From NCBI GenBank assembly GCA_029218485.1, contig JAQXRK010000218.1, forward strand, positions 1 to 12,205: a stretch of DNA of 12,205 nt, written 5' to 3'. Shown in pieces: positions 1 through 6,831 of the stretch (position 1 is its first letter; each line of letters begins with the position of its first letter). The translations under genes were made by a program, and so were the position numbers. Source of the stretch: a bacterium (GTDB lineage: Bacteria; Bacillota; Clostridia; Christensenellales; CAG-138). Below the pieces are notes generated by a model. It was given only the letters and a program-made list of their open reading frames with translations, had not been told where the DNA came from and did not search any database.

Positions 1-1110
1 TCCTTCGCGCTGACGGTGTTCGTCTCCGTTCTGGTCATCGCGTGCCCTTGCGCGCTCGGTCTGGCGACGCCGACGGCGATCATGGTCGGCACGGGCATTG
101 CCGCTGAGCACGGCATTCTGATCAAGAGCGGCGAGGCGCTGGAGATCGCGCATGGCCTGAAAACCGTTGCATTTGACAAAACCGGCACGGTGACGATGGG
201 CAAGCCGGCCGTGACGGATCTGCTGCCGGCTGGAATGGAGGAAGATGCGTTCCTCCAGCTGTTCGCCTCCGGCGAGCAGGGCAGCGAGCACCCGCTCGGG
301 CAGGCCATTGTCCGCGCCGCCGAGGCGCGCCATCTTCCCCTGCTGCCCTGCAGCGCATTCTCCTCCATTGCCGGCCGCGGCGCAAAGGCCGAAGTGCAGG
401 GGCGGACGCTGCTGATGGGCAACGCCGCCCTGCTGGAGGAAAACGGGGTCTTGCATGAGGCGCCCGCAGACCGGCTTGCCGCAGAGGGAAAAACGCTCAT
501 GCTGCTCGCGGTGGATGGCGTATACCGCGGCGTCATTGCCGTGGCGGACACGCTCAAGCCCGATGCGAAGGAGAGCATCGACCGGCTGCGCGGTATGGGT
601 GTCCGCCCGGTCCTGATCACGGGCGACAACCGCCGCACCGCCGAGGCCATCGGAAAGCAGATCGATATCGCGGATGTGCGCGCGGAGGTGCTGCCTTCCG
701 GGAAGGCGGACTGCGTGCGCGCGCTCAGGGAGAACGGCGAAACGGTCGGCATGGTCGGCGACGGCATCAACGACGCGCCGGCGCTCTCCACCGCCGACAT
801 CGGCTTTGCCATCGGCACCGGCACGGACGTTGCCATCGCCTCGGCCGATATCGTTTTAATGCACGGCAAGCTGTCCGGGGTGTGCGACGCCATCGCCGTC
901 AGCCGGAGCACCATGCGGATCATCCGCCAAAACCTGTTCTGGGCTTTCTTCTACAACGCCATCGGCATCCCGGTCGCGGCCGGACTGCTGCACGCATTTG
1001 GCGGTCCGCTGCTCTCGCCCATGATCGCCGCGCTCGCCATGAGCTTTTCCTCGGTCACGGTGCTCGGCAATGCGCTTCGGCTGCGCCGTGTCCACAAAAT
1101 GCAGGGATAA
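1..1110 (+). CDS. copA: Copper-exporting P1B-type ATPase, C-terminal part (5' end outside window)
   Basis: This membrane pump uses ATP to export Cu(I) through a phospho-aspartate intermediate. The reading frame is open from base 1, so the N-terminal metal-binding domain and first membrane helices lie outside the window. Numbering from the codon at base 1, one sees the CPC metal-transfer motif in a membrane helix (15-17), the DKTGT phosphorylation loop (Asp59), the SEHP nucleotide-binding motif (His97-Pro98), GDN near 208 and the GDGINDAP hinge (about 253-260). The last two helices carry Tyr318-Asn319 and Met347 with Ser350-Ser351. The CPC, YN and MxxSS set is the copper-specific signature of the P1B-1 subgroup and argues against a Zn/Cd pump. 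It ends with TAA. No CsoR, CopY or CopZ gene is visible and no terminator follows before the rpsT promoter. The family and copper specificity are secure; the regulation cannot be judged here. Confidence 0.95.
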   Translation, partial: SFALTVFVSVLVIACPCALGLATPTAIMVGTGIAAEHGILIKSGEALEIAHGLKTVAFDKTGTVTMGKPAVTDLLPAGMEEDAFLQLFASGEQGSEHPLGQAIVRAAEARHLPLLPCSAFSSIAGRGAKAEVQGRTLLMGNAALLEENGVLHEAPADRLAAEGKTLMLLAVDGVYRGVIAVADTLKPDAKESIDRLRGMGVRPVLITGDNRRTAEAIGKQIDIADVRAEVLPSGKADCVRALRENGETVGMVGDGINDAPALSTADIGFAIGTGTDVAIASADIVLMHGKLSGVCDAIAVSRSTMRIIRQNLFWAFFYNAIGIPVAAGLLHAFGGPLLSPMIAALAMSFSSVTVLGNALRLRRVHKMQG

Positions 1111-1125
1111 ACGCGCAAAAAACGC

Positions 1126-1154
1126 TTGCATTCGGTTGATTCCTGTGTTAAAAT
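1126..1154 (+). promoter_or_regulatory. Sigma-A-like promoter of rpsT (extended -10)
   Basis: The -35 box TTGCAT (1126-1131) and the -10 box TAAAAT (1149-1154) are separated by exactly 17 bases, with a TG one base before the -10 (extended -10). Transcription would start near 1161 and give a leader of about 38 bases before the rpsT start. It sits just downstream of the copA stop in a locally AT-rich stretch that contrasts with the GC-rich genes. The start site is inferred, not mapped. Confidence 0.75.
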
Positions 1155-1184
1155 ACGTCTGTTTGAGTTTGAATTATTGTATAC

Positions 1185-1201
1185 AGGGGGTGAATGTTTT
1201 G
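1185..1201 (+). promoter_or_regulatory. Shine-Dalgarno and UUG start of rpsT, with overlapping out-of-frame AUG
   Basis: The purine run AGGGGG at 1185-1190 precedes the TTG at 1199-1201 by 8 bases, the normal spacing. An in-frame GTG (1190) lies inside the Shine-Dalgarno itself and so is unlikely to be used. An ATG at 1194 is out of frame, 3 bases from the purine run, and reaches a stop after nine codons (TGA ending at 1223). S20 homologues begin with M-(A/P)-N-I-K-S, which matches initiation at the TTG. Confidence 0.7.
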
Positions 1202-1462
1202 GCAAACATCAAGTCCGCTTTGAAACGGGTCAAGGTTACCGAGAAGCAGAACCTGCGCAATCGCATGGTGAAGTCCGCTCTGAAGACCTCCATCCGTCGC
1301 TATGATGAAGCGCTGCAGTCCGGCGATCGGGATGCTGCGGAAAAAGCGTATGTGAACGCAGTCAGCACGGTTGATAAAGCCGCTGCCAAGGGTGTCATTC
1401 ATAAGAACGCCGCCAGCCACAAAAAGGCGCAGTTGGCCGTCAAGCGCGCGCAGGCGATCTGA
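1199..1462 (+). CDS. rpsT: 30S ribosomal protein S20
   Basis: This is a primary 16S rRNA-binding protein of the small subunit, 87 residues long as usual for the family. It is a highly basic helical protein opening with MANIKSALKR and containing the typical NR..KSALKT segment (about residues 20-31), then an alanine/lysine-rich C-terminal helix with KGVIHKNAA..K (about 62-73). The TTG start was chosen because homologues start exactly there and the Shine-Dalgarno sequence is correctly spaced. The gene is transcribed alone: it has its own promoter and a strong terminator 32 bases after the stop. E. coli rpsT also uses UUG, where the weak start takes part in autogenous control; similar control here is inference only. 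The gene identity is secure. Confidence 0.95.
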   Translation: MANIKSALKRVKVTEKQNLRNRMVKSALKTSIRRYDEALQSGDRDAAEKAYVNAVSTVDKAAAKGVIHKNAASHKKAQLAVKRAQAI

Positions 1463-1493
1463 CCCCTATCCGTATATCCGGAATATGACGCAT

Positions 1494-1528
1494 AAACAGC
1501 GGAAGACAATTCTTCCGCTGTTTTTTTT
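1494..1528 (+). terminator. Intrinsic terminator of rpsT
   Basis: A perfect 13-base-pair stem (1494-1506 with 1511-1523) closes on a CAAT tetraloop and runs into eight consecutive T residues (1521-1528). The T run lies only on the plus-strand side, so it is directional. It separates rpsT from the following operon. Confidence 0.93.
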
Positions 1529-1550
1529 GCAATTTCGCCCGACTTCTTTC

Positions 1551-1579
1551 TTGCTTTCGCACGCTAAAGCGATTACAAT
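1551..1579 (+). promoter_or_regulatory. Sigma-A-like promoter of the yerC–rqcH–rdgB–phosphoesterase operon
   Basis: TTGCTT (1551-1556) and TACAAT (1574-1579) are spaced by 17 bases, directly after the rpsT terminator. Transcription would start near 1586 and leave about 52 bases of leader. No other promoter is seen before the end of the plus-strand run at 4702. Confidence 0.75.
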
Positions 1580-1637
1580 AGAAAGTGTAAAAGGGCACGT
1601 CCGGGTTGCCCTCTATGAGAAAGGAATTTCGAGCAAA

Positions 1638-1946
1638 ATGGAAGAATATCATTCCCGTCTGCAATCCAAAGATCTGGACGCACTGTTCGACGCCATTCTT
1701 TCGCTGGAAAACCGCGCGGAATGCTACCGGTTTTTTGAGGATGTTTGCACAATACCGGAGTTGAAATCCATGGCGCAGCGCTTCGATGTTGCGAGGATGC
1801 TCGACCGGGGCGTCACCTACCAGGATATCTCGCAGCAGCTCGGCGCCTCCACCGCGACGATCAGCCGCGTGAACCGCTCCCTCTCCTATGGCGCCGGCGG
1901 CTACCGGCTGATGCTCGACCGGATCAAATCATCGGAGGATTCCTGA
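1638..1946 (+). CDS. yerC: YerC/YecD family TrpR-related DNA-binding protein
   Basis: This 102-residue protein belongs to the YerC/YecD family, which shares the fold of the tryptophan repressor. It contains the family core ILSLENRAECYRFFEDVCTI (about residues 20-39), followed by a helix-turn-helix (about 60-80) with GASTATISRVNRSL as recognition helix. It is presumably a soluble transcriptional regulator; family ligands and targets are poorly known, and the trp operon should not be assumed. The ATG at 1638 was chosen because homologues begin just before this core and AAAGGA lies 12 bases upstream, slightly far; no better in-frame start exists. It is the first gene of the operon, and the rqcH Shine-Dalgarno lies inside its last codons. 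Confidence 0.85.
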   Translation: MEEYHSRLQSKDLDALFDAILSLENRAECYRFFEDVCTIPELKSMAQRFDVARMLDRGVTYQDISQQLGASTATISRVNRSLSYGAGGYRLMLDRIKSSEDS

Positions 1947-1950
1947 TTCT

Positions 1951-3645
1951 ATGTCGATGGACGGACTGGCGCTGCATGCGGTCTGCTGCGAATTGCAGCC
2001 GCTGACAGGCGGAAAAATCGATAAGGTACAGCAGCCGGATCGGGACGCGCTGCTCCTGACCATCCGGCAAAGCGGGCAGAACTACAGGCTGCTGCTCTCC
2101 GCGCACGCCGAAAACGGAAGGGTGCAGCTCACGGAGCAGAGCTTTGTGAACCCACCGGAGCCGCCCATGTTCTGCATGCTGCTGCGGCGCCGGCTCTCCG
2201 GCGGGCGCATCGTCTCGATCCGACAGCGCGAGCTCGACCGCGTGCTCACCATTTGTGTGGAAACGCGCAGTGAGCTCGGCGACCTCATTGAGGTGCAGCT
2301 CGTGACAGAGCTGATGGGTAAGCACTCGAACATCATCTTTGTGCTGCCGGACGGCACGGTCGGCGACTGCATCAAGCATGTCGGGCCGCAGATGTCCTCC
2401 GTGCGCACGCTGCTGCCCGGATGCAGCTTTCGCGAAGCACCGGTACAGGATAAGATCAATCCGCTCACCGTTCCGGCTGGGGCGCTGCAGGCGGCGCTGG
2501 AGGCCCCCAACCCGGTCAAGGCGCTGTCCGACCGGTTTTTCGGCCTGTCGCGGCCGACGCTGCAGGCGCTGCTCGGAGAGGGCATGTCCTGTGAGCAGCT
2601 GTACGACCGAATGCAGCGGTTTCGGGAGGGATGCTTCTCCCCCACTATTGTGGAGAATGCGTTTGGCGAACCGGTGAGCGTTTTTCCGTTTGCTCCCGCT
2701 GCCGGTGACGGCGCGCTGCAATCCTGTGAAAGCATGTCCGCTGCATATGACCGCTTCTATGAAAAGCGGGACGCGATCGTGCGCATTGCGCGGCACAGCG
2801 CCAAGCTGCGCAGGGTGCTTGAAACGCACCTCGGCCGCGCCGAGCACAAGCTGGCAGCCTACCGGGAGGCAATTGCGGGCGAAGAAAAGCAGGAGCAATA
2901 CCGGCTGTACGGGGAGCTGATTACGGCCAACCTCTACCGGATTCAGCGCGGGCAAACGGTGCTCAAGGCGGAAAACTACTATGCCGATCCGCCGGAGATC
3001 TGCGCCGTGCCGCTCGACCCATTGCTCAGCGGCAGCGACAATGCGCAGCGCTATTTCAAGCAGTATCGCAAGAGCCGCGCCGCGCGCGCCTACGCCGAGC
3101 AGCAGCTCGAACAGGTCACAGCGGAAATCGCCTATCTGGAGGGGCAGCTCGACAATATCGGCAAGTGCGACACGCTGCCGGAGCTGCATGAGATTCAGGA
3201 TGAGCTGGTGCGCGAGGGATACCTGAAGCCGGAACGCAAGGGCGTTCGCCAGCAGGGCGGTGTGTCCAGGCCGATGCAGTTTGTATCGCCCGACGGCGTA
3301 TTGCTCTATGTGGGCAAGAACAACCGGCAAAACGACGCGCTGACGCTGCGCGCGGACGGCGAACAGATGTGGCTGCACGTCAAGAACATCCCCGGTTCTC
3401 ACGTCATTATCGATCAGAAGGGCGAGCCGGGTTCAGAGACGCTCTATGCCGCAGCGCAGCTTGCCGCTTACTACAGCAAGGCGCGCCAGTCGGCCTCGGT
3501 GCCGGTGGATTATACGCCGCGGAAATTTGTAAAAAAGCCGTCCGGCGCACGGGCGGGCATGGTCATCTACAGCACGAACAAAACGCTGTATGTCACGCCG
3601 GACGAATCGTATATCAAGGGTCTGAAACGGGAGGAAACCACATGA
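1951..3645 (+). CDS. rqcH: Ribosome quality-control protein RqcH (Rqc2 homologue, NFACT family)
   Basis: RqcH binds stalled 50S subunits carrying peptidyl-tRNA and recruits Ala-tRNA to add C-terminal alanine tails that mark the aborted peptide for degradation. At 564 residues it has the family length. The NFACT-N domain (about 1-160) has the Asp96-Arg97 pair that matches the DR motif needed for tRNA recruitment, and the conserved MGKHSNIIF (122-130). A helix-hairpin-helix-like region (about 170-230) and coiled coils (about 270-310 and 365-425) follow. The NFACT-R domain shows VGKNNRQND (454-462) and PGSHV (481-485). The start matches MSxDG of homologues; GGAGGA lies 11 bases upstream inside yerC. 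The stop overlaps the rdgB start (ATGA). Such proteins were formerly annotated as fibronectin-binding; a role in adhesion is not needed to explain it. Confidence 0.95.
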   Translation: MSMDGLALHAVCCELQPLTGGKIDKVQQPDRDALLLTIRQSGQNYRLLLSAHAENGRVQLTEQSFVNPPEPPMFCMLLRRRLSGGRIVSIRQRELDRVLTICVETRSELGDLIEVQLVTELMGKHSNIIFVLPDGTVGDCIKHVGPQMSSVRTLLPGCSFREAPVQDKINPLTVPAGALQAALEAPNPVKALSDRFFGLSRPTLQALLGEGMSCEQLYDRMQRFREGCFSPTIVENAFGEPVSVFPFAPAAGDGALQSCESMSAAYDRFYEKRDAIVRIARHSAKLRRVLETHLGRAEHKLAAYREAIAGEEKQEQYRLYGELITANLYRIQRGQTVLKAENYYADPPEICAVPLDPLLSGSDNAQRYFKQYRKSRAARAYAEQQLEQVTAEIAYLEGQLDNIGKCDTLPELHEIQDELVREGYLKPERKGVRQQGGVSRPMQFVSPDGVLLYVGKNNRQNDALTLRADGEQMWLHVKNIPGSHVIIDQKGEPGSETLYAAAQLAAYYSKARQSASVPVDYTPRKFVKKPSGARAGMVIYSTNKTLYVTPDESYIKGLKREETT

Positions 3646-4241
3646 AGCTGATCATCGCATCCAACAACGCGCACAAGGTCGTCGAGATCCGACAGATCCT
3701 GAAGGACTATTTTACCGATATCTGCACGCTCCGGGAGGCGGGCATCGACATCGACGTCGTTGAGGACGGCGCGACCTTCACCGAAAACGCGATCAAGAAA
3801 GCGGAGGAAGTGCTGTCCGCCGCAGCCGGGTTTGATGCGGCGCTCGCGGACGACAGCGGTCTGATGGTCGATGCGCTGAACGGCGCGCCCGGCGTCTACA
3901 GCGCGCGCTACGCGGGCGAAGACCACGACGACGCGGCCAACAACGCAAAGCTCATGGCGGATATGGCGGGCGTGCCGGACGGGCAGCGCACCTGCCGCTT
4001 CGTTTCCGCCGTGGCACTCGCGCGCCGGAACCTCCCCACGCTCACCGCGACCGGAAGCTGCGAGGGCACGCTCCTCCGGGAACCGCGCGGTCAAAACGGC
4101 TTCGGCTACGACCCCTATTTCTTCTATGAGCCGGCGCAGAAGTCCTTCGCCGAGCTCTACGCGGAGGAGAAGAATGCGGTCAGTCACCGCAAGCGTTCGC
4201 TGGAAGCGCTCAAGGCGCTGCTCGACGGGGCGCGCGCATGA
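3642..4241 (+). CDS. rdgB: RdgB/HAM1-type non-canonical purine NTP pyrophosphatase
   Basis: This enzyme hydrolyses dITP, ITP and XTP to the monophosphate and pyrophosphate and so keeps deaminated purines out of DNA and RNA. The 199-residue protein is full length. It shows the phosphate-binding start (ASNNAHK, 6-12), the FTENA..KA segment (46-54), the acidic DDSGL centre (70-74) containing the catalytic Asp, PGVYSARYAG (83-92), GFGYDP (153-158) and the C-terminal SHR (181-183). The ATG overlaps the rqcH stop as ATGA with GGGAGG upstream, so translation is probably coupled. It overlaps the next gene in the same way. In Bacillus the homologue (ysnA) also neighbours the phosphoesterase gene ysnB. 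Confidence 0.96.
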   Translation: MKLIIASNNAHKVVEIRQILKDYFTDICTLREAGIDIDVVEDGATFTENAIKKAEEVLSAAAGFDAALADDSGLMVDALNGAPGVYSARYAGEDHDDAANNAKLMADMAGVPDGQRTCRFVSAVALARRNLPTLTATGSCEGTLLREPRGQNGFGYDPYFFYEPAQKSFAELYAEEKNAVSHRKRSLEALKALLDGARA

Positions 4242-4702
4242 GGGTCGCCGTGTTCTCCGACACCCACGGTCAGCTTGTGCGCCTGCAGGCTGCGCAGCTC
4301 CTGCTTGGCCGTGTGGATGCGGCCATCCATCTGGGCGACTTCGCGCGCGATGGTGACGCCATAGCGGAATCGCTCGGCGTGGTCTGTCATACGGTGCGCG
4401 GCAACTGCGATTACGGCAGCAGCGCGCCGGAGCAACGCGTGTTGGAGCTCGATGGCGTTCGCCTGCTCTGCGTGCATGGGCACCGCTATCCCGATCTCTA
4501 TCGCCTTTCCCTCAAAGCAGAGGAAGAGCGCTGCCATGCAGCGCTCTTTGGTCATACCCATATTCCGTTGCTGGAGGCGCACGGGAGTACGCTGCTCGTC
4601 AACCCCGGCAGTCTCTCCCGGCCGCGCGGCGGTTCGCGCCCCGGCTGCGCGCTGCTTGAAATCGAGCGCGGCGATCTGCGCGTTCAGCTGTTCTCCGTTT
4701 GA
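4238..4702 (+). CDS. YfcE/MJ0936-type metallophosphoesterase
   Basis: This 154-residue soluble two-metal phosphodiesterase belongs to the calcineurin-like superfamily. All metal ligands are visible: Asp8 and His10 (SDTH), Asp34 (LGD), Asn56 (GNCD), His80, and His106 and His108 (GHTH); the NPGS turn follows at 122-125. Family members hydrolyse small phosphodiesters or cAMP analogues in vitro, but the physiological substrate is generally unknown and cannot be read here. It is the Bacillus YsnB equivalent and, as there, sits directly behind the rdgB gene; the ATGA overlap suggests coupling. Its 3' end runs 19 bases into scpB on the opposite strand, and no terminator is visible at the junction. 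Confidence 0.93.
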   Translation: MRVAVFSDTHGQLVRLQAAQLLLGRVDAAIHLGDFARDGDAIAESLGVVCHTVRGNCDYGSSAPEQRVLELDGVRLLCVHGHRYPDLYRLSLKAEEERCHAALFGHTHIPLLEAHGSTLLVNPGSLSRPRGGSRPGCALLEIERGDLRVQLFSV

Positions 4703-5283
4703 AGCGGCTGCGCGTCGCTGGGCGCCGCATCCGCTCCGGACGACTCGCCCGCGGACTGTTCCGCCTGAGAAAAGCGCAGGAACTCCGGCAATTCCTCCAA
4801 GGAATGCAGGCCGAATTGGCGCAGGAACCGATCCGTCGTGCCGAACAGGGCCGGCTTGCCGACCGTATCGCGGCGGCCGACCTGAACGATCAGCCCGAGC
4901 TTTTGCAGCTGCGTCACCGCATACTCGCACCGCACGCCTCGCACCGCCTCGATATCCGCGCGGGTCACCGGTTGGCGGTAGGCCACGATTGCCAGCGTTT
5001 CGAGCATGGACTGGGACACGCTCCTGGTCCGCTCCGGCTGCAGCAATTCCTCAATATCCCGCACATAATCGGGATTGCTGATGAGCTGCGCGGTTCCCTC
5101 CGTAATGAGCGGACGGAGCCCGCGCCCCGCCTCACGGTAGGACCGCTCCATCTCCGTCAGAAGCGCGCGCGCCTCCTTTTCCGGCAGCTCCAGTACGCGC
5201 GCGATCTCCGTTACCGGCACCGGGTCGCCCGCGACAAACAGCATGCATTCGATTCGGTCGTACAGCCGTTCTCTCTCCGTCAT
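4684..5283 (-). CDS. scpB: Segregation and condensation protein ScpB
   Basis: ScpB is the kite subunit that binds as a dimer to the ScpA kleisin and completes the SMC–ScpAB condensin for chromosome organisation and segregation. The 199-residue protein has two winged-helix domains. Conserved blocks are ETLAIVAYRQPVTRADIE (about 95-112) and GKPALFGTTDRFL (about 142-154). A polar, Ala/Ser/Glu-rich, probably disordered tail (about 174-199) follows. The ATG overlaps the scpA stop as ATGA; GAGG seven bases upstream supports the start. The disordered tail is where the gene overlaps the convergent phosphoesterase. Confidence 0.96.
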   Translation of the reverse strand: MTERERLYDRIECMLFVAGDPVPVTEIARVLELPEKEARALLTEMERSYREAGRGLRPLITEGTAQLISNPDYVRDIEELLQPERTRSVSQSMLETLAIVAYRQPVTRADIEAVRGVRCEYAVTQLQKLGLIVQVGRRDTVGKPALFGTTDRFLRQFGLHSLEELPEFLRFSQAEQSAGESSGADAAPSDAQPLQTENS

Positions 5284-6062
5284 TCCTTTACCTCATCCAT
5301 ATAGGCATATCGCGCGTCATCCTCGTCGTCGAGCAGCACGCCCGCTCGCAGCATGATCGGCGCGAACGGCGCGCTCTGGCGAAGCTGCACCTCGCCGTGC
5401 GCGATCATATCGAGCAGCGCCATAAACGTTACAATGATCTCCAGCTTGTCCGCATCCGGCTGAAACAGCGTTTCAAAGCGCACGGGCGCCCCTGCCTCGC
5501 GGAGTGTGGCGCGAATCTTGTGCAGGCATCCGCGAACGGTATAGCGGTCCGGGTGTACATCGTGCAGCTCATGCAGCCGCGGCGTTTCCTCCCGGCGATT
5601 GAGCAGCGACAAAAACGCATCGTACAAGCCCTGCTGCGTAACGCCCTCCAGCTCCACGCGGGGCGGCGGCAGCGGGATGTCCTCGGGTAGGCGGGTAAAG
5701 CTGTCGCGCGCGGCGCGAAACAGCTCGTCCAGATCGCCGCTGGCCTCCTTAAACGCCTTGTATTCGCGCAATTGCCGGATCAGCGTCTGCTCCGGATCCT
5801 CCTGCTCCGCCTCCTCTTCCGTCTCCCGCGGCGGGCGCGGCAGCAGCTGACGCGACTTGATGTAGAGGAGCGTCGCCGCCATGGTCAAGAACTCGCTCGC
5901 CGTATCCATATCGAGCGAATCGACCTCCTCCATGTACGCCAAATACTGCTGCGTGATCTCGGAGATGAAGATATCCTTGATATCCAGCTCTGCCTGTTCG
6001 ATCAGATGCAGCAGCAGGTCGAGCGGCCCGTCGAATTGTTGCAGATGCACGCGATAGGCCAT
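5280..6062 (-). CDS. scpA: Segregation and condensation protein ScpA (kleisin)
   Basis: ScpA bridges the two heads of the SMC dimer and carries ScpB. The 260-residue protein opens with MAYRVHLQQFDGPLDLLLHL, which matches the N-terminal SMC-neck-binding helical domain of homologues; the block EFLTMAATLLYIKSRQLLP (57-75) follows. An acidic linker (about 79-91) leads to the middle region, and the C-terminal winged helix is about 180-260. The ATG at 6062 was chosen over an in-frame TTG at 6080 because homologues begin at the equivalent of MAYRV. Neither start has a strong Shine-Dalgarno, so it probably relies on coupling with the M50 gene that ends 7 bases upstream. The scpA–scpB order and overlap are typical. 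Confidence 0.94.
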   Translation of the reverse strand: MAYRVHLQQFDGPLDLLLHLIEQAELDIKDIFISEITQQYLAYMEEVDSLDMDTASEFLTMAATLLYIKSRQLLPRPPRETEEEAEQEDPEQTLIRQLREYKAFKEASGDLDELFRAARDSFTRLPEDIPLPPPRVELEGVTQQGLYDAFLSLLNRREETPRLHELHDVHPDRYTVRGCLHKIRATLREAGAPVRFETLFQPDADKLEIIVTFMALLDMIAHGEVQLRQSAPFAPIMLRAGVLLDDEDDARYAYMDEVKE

Positions 6063-6069
6063 GGCGTTC

Positions 6070-6750
6070 TCAAATGCCAATGATCAGCAGAAACAGCCGC
6101 TGTCCAAGCGCATTCATCCAGCTGTAGAACCAGTTGACCAGCGGCGAAAGGATGTACGAGAACAGGCCGAATATCAGGCAGGCCAGCATGATATAGCGGC
6201 CGTAGTTGCGCAGGAACAGGCAGAACTTCGGCGCGCGGGACATCAGAAGGTTTTCCAGAACATGCGAGCCATCGAGCGGATAGATCGGGATCAGGTTGAA
6301 CACCATCAACGACAGGTTGACGATCACGATCTCGGCCATGATATACCAATAATTGGATGAAGCGCGCAGAGACGGGACAAGCGCCATCAGCAGATAAGTC
6401 AGCAGCATGAACACCAGCGCCGTCAAAAAGTTCATGGTGATGCCGGCGAGAGACACGATCAGGTCGTCGCGCTTGAAATGCCTGAAATTCCTGGTCGTTA
6501 CCGGAACGGGCTTCGCCCAGCCAAAGCCGACGAGCAGCAGAGCCAGAAAGCCGATCGGGTCGAGGTGCGCGAAGGGATTGAGCGTCATGCGCCCCATGTT
6601 CTTGGCCGTTGGATCGCCGCATTTGAATGCCGCAAACGCATGCGCCCACTCATGCACGGTCAGCCCGATCAGGATGCCCGGTAAAACAAACACGACTCCC
6701 TGCAGCAACTGGCCCGGATCCGTAAACCAACCCATAATGCGACTGATCAA
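6070..6750 (-). CDS. M50 (site-2 protease) family membrane metalloprotease
   Basis: This is a zinc peptidase embedded in the membrane, 226 residues from the chosen start. HEWAH (33-37) gives the two His ligands and catalytic Glu, and NLIPIYPLDG (152-161) supplies the third ligand, Asp160. The segment around 58-84 (NPF.HLDPIG, FGWAKPVPV) is typical of the compact YwhC-like M50B group without a PDZ domain. Four to five further hydrophobic segments are visible, including a C-terminal helix pair. The TTG at 6750 has GAGG eight bases upstream; an ATG at 6735 has no visible Shine-Dalgarno, so the start is tentative. It is first in an operon with scpA and scpB, with its own promoter. The substrate is unknown. 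It should not be called SpoIVFB, a different subgroup. Confidence 0.88.
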   Translation of the reverse strand: MISRIMGWFTDPGQLLQGVVFVLPGILIGLTVHEWAHAFAAFKCGDPTAKNMGRMTLNPFAHLDPIGFLALLLVGFGWAKPVPVTTRNFRHFKRDDLIVSLAGITMNFLTALVFMLLTYLLMALVPSLRASSNYWYIMAEIVIVNLSLMVFNLIPIYPLDGSHVLENLLMSRAPKFCLFLRNYGRYIMLACLIFGLFSYILSPLVNWFYSWMNALGQRLFLLIIGI

Positions 6751-6802
6751 GCACTTTGCCTCGCTTTCCCCGTGCGGCTCAGGCCACACGCTATTTGAAC
6801 CT

Positions 6803-6831
6803 ATTATACGGGAAAATCGCGGCGGATGCAA
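6803..6831 (-). promoter_or_regulatory. Sigma-A-like promoter of the M50–scpA–scpB operon
   Basis: On the minus strand, TTGCAT (6831-6826) and a perfect TATAAT (6808-6803) are 17 bases apart. The -35 begins at the base immediately after the stop codon of the dacF-like gene. Transcription would start near 6796, leaving about 45 bases before the proposed start. No terminator separates it from the upstream gene. Confidence 0.8.

Noticed and set aside
1..1110. Possible Zn/Cd pump instead of copper
   Set aside because: The YN and MxxSS residues in the last two helices, together with CPC, are the Cu(I) signature.
1615..1640. ATG at 1615 as the yerC start
   Set aside because: It is in a different frame from the family sequence; the ATG at 1638 is in frame.
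1924..3402. 492-codon minus-strand open frame opposite rqcH
   Set aside because: It lies wholly antisense to a clear RqcH, is rich in Arg, His and Gln without domain signatures, and is the expected shadow in GC-rich coding DNA.
6063..6080. Upstream TTG start for scpA at 6080
   Set aside because: It would add six residues absent from homologues and overlap the M50 stop; the ATG at 6062 matches the family N-terminus.
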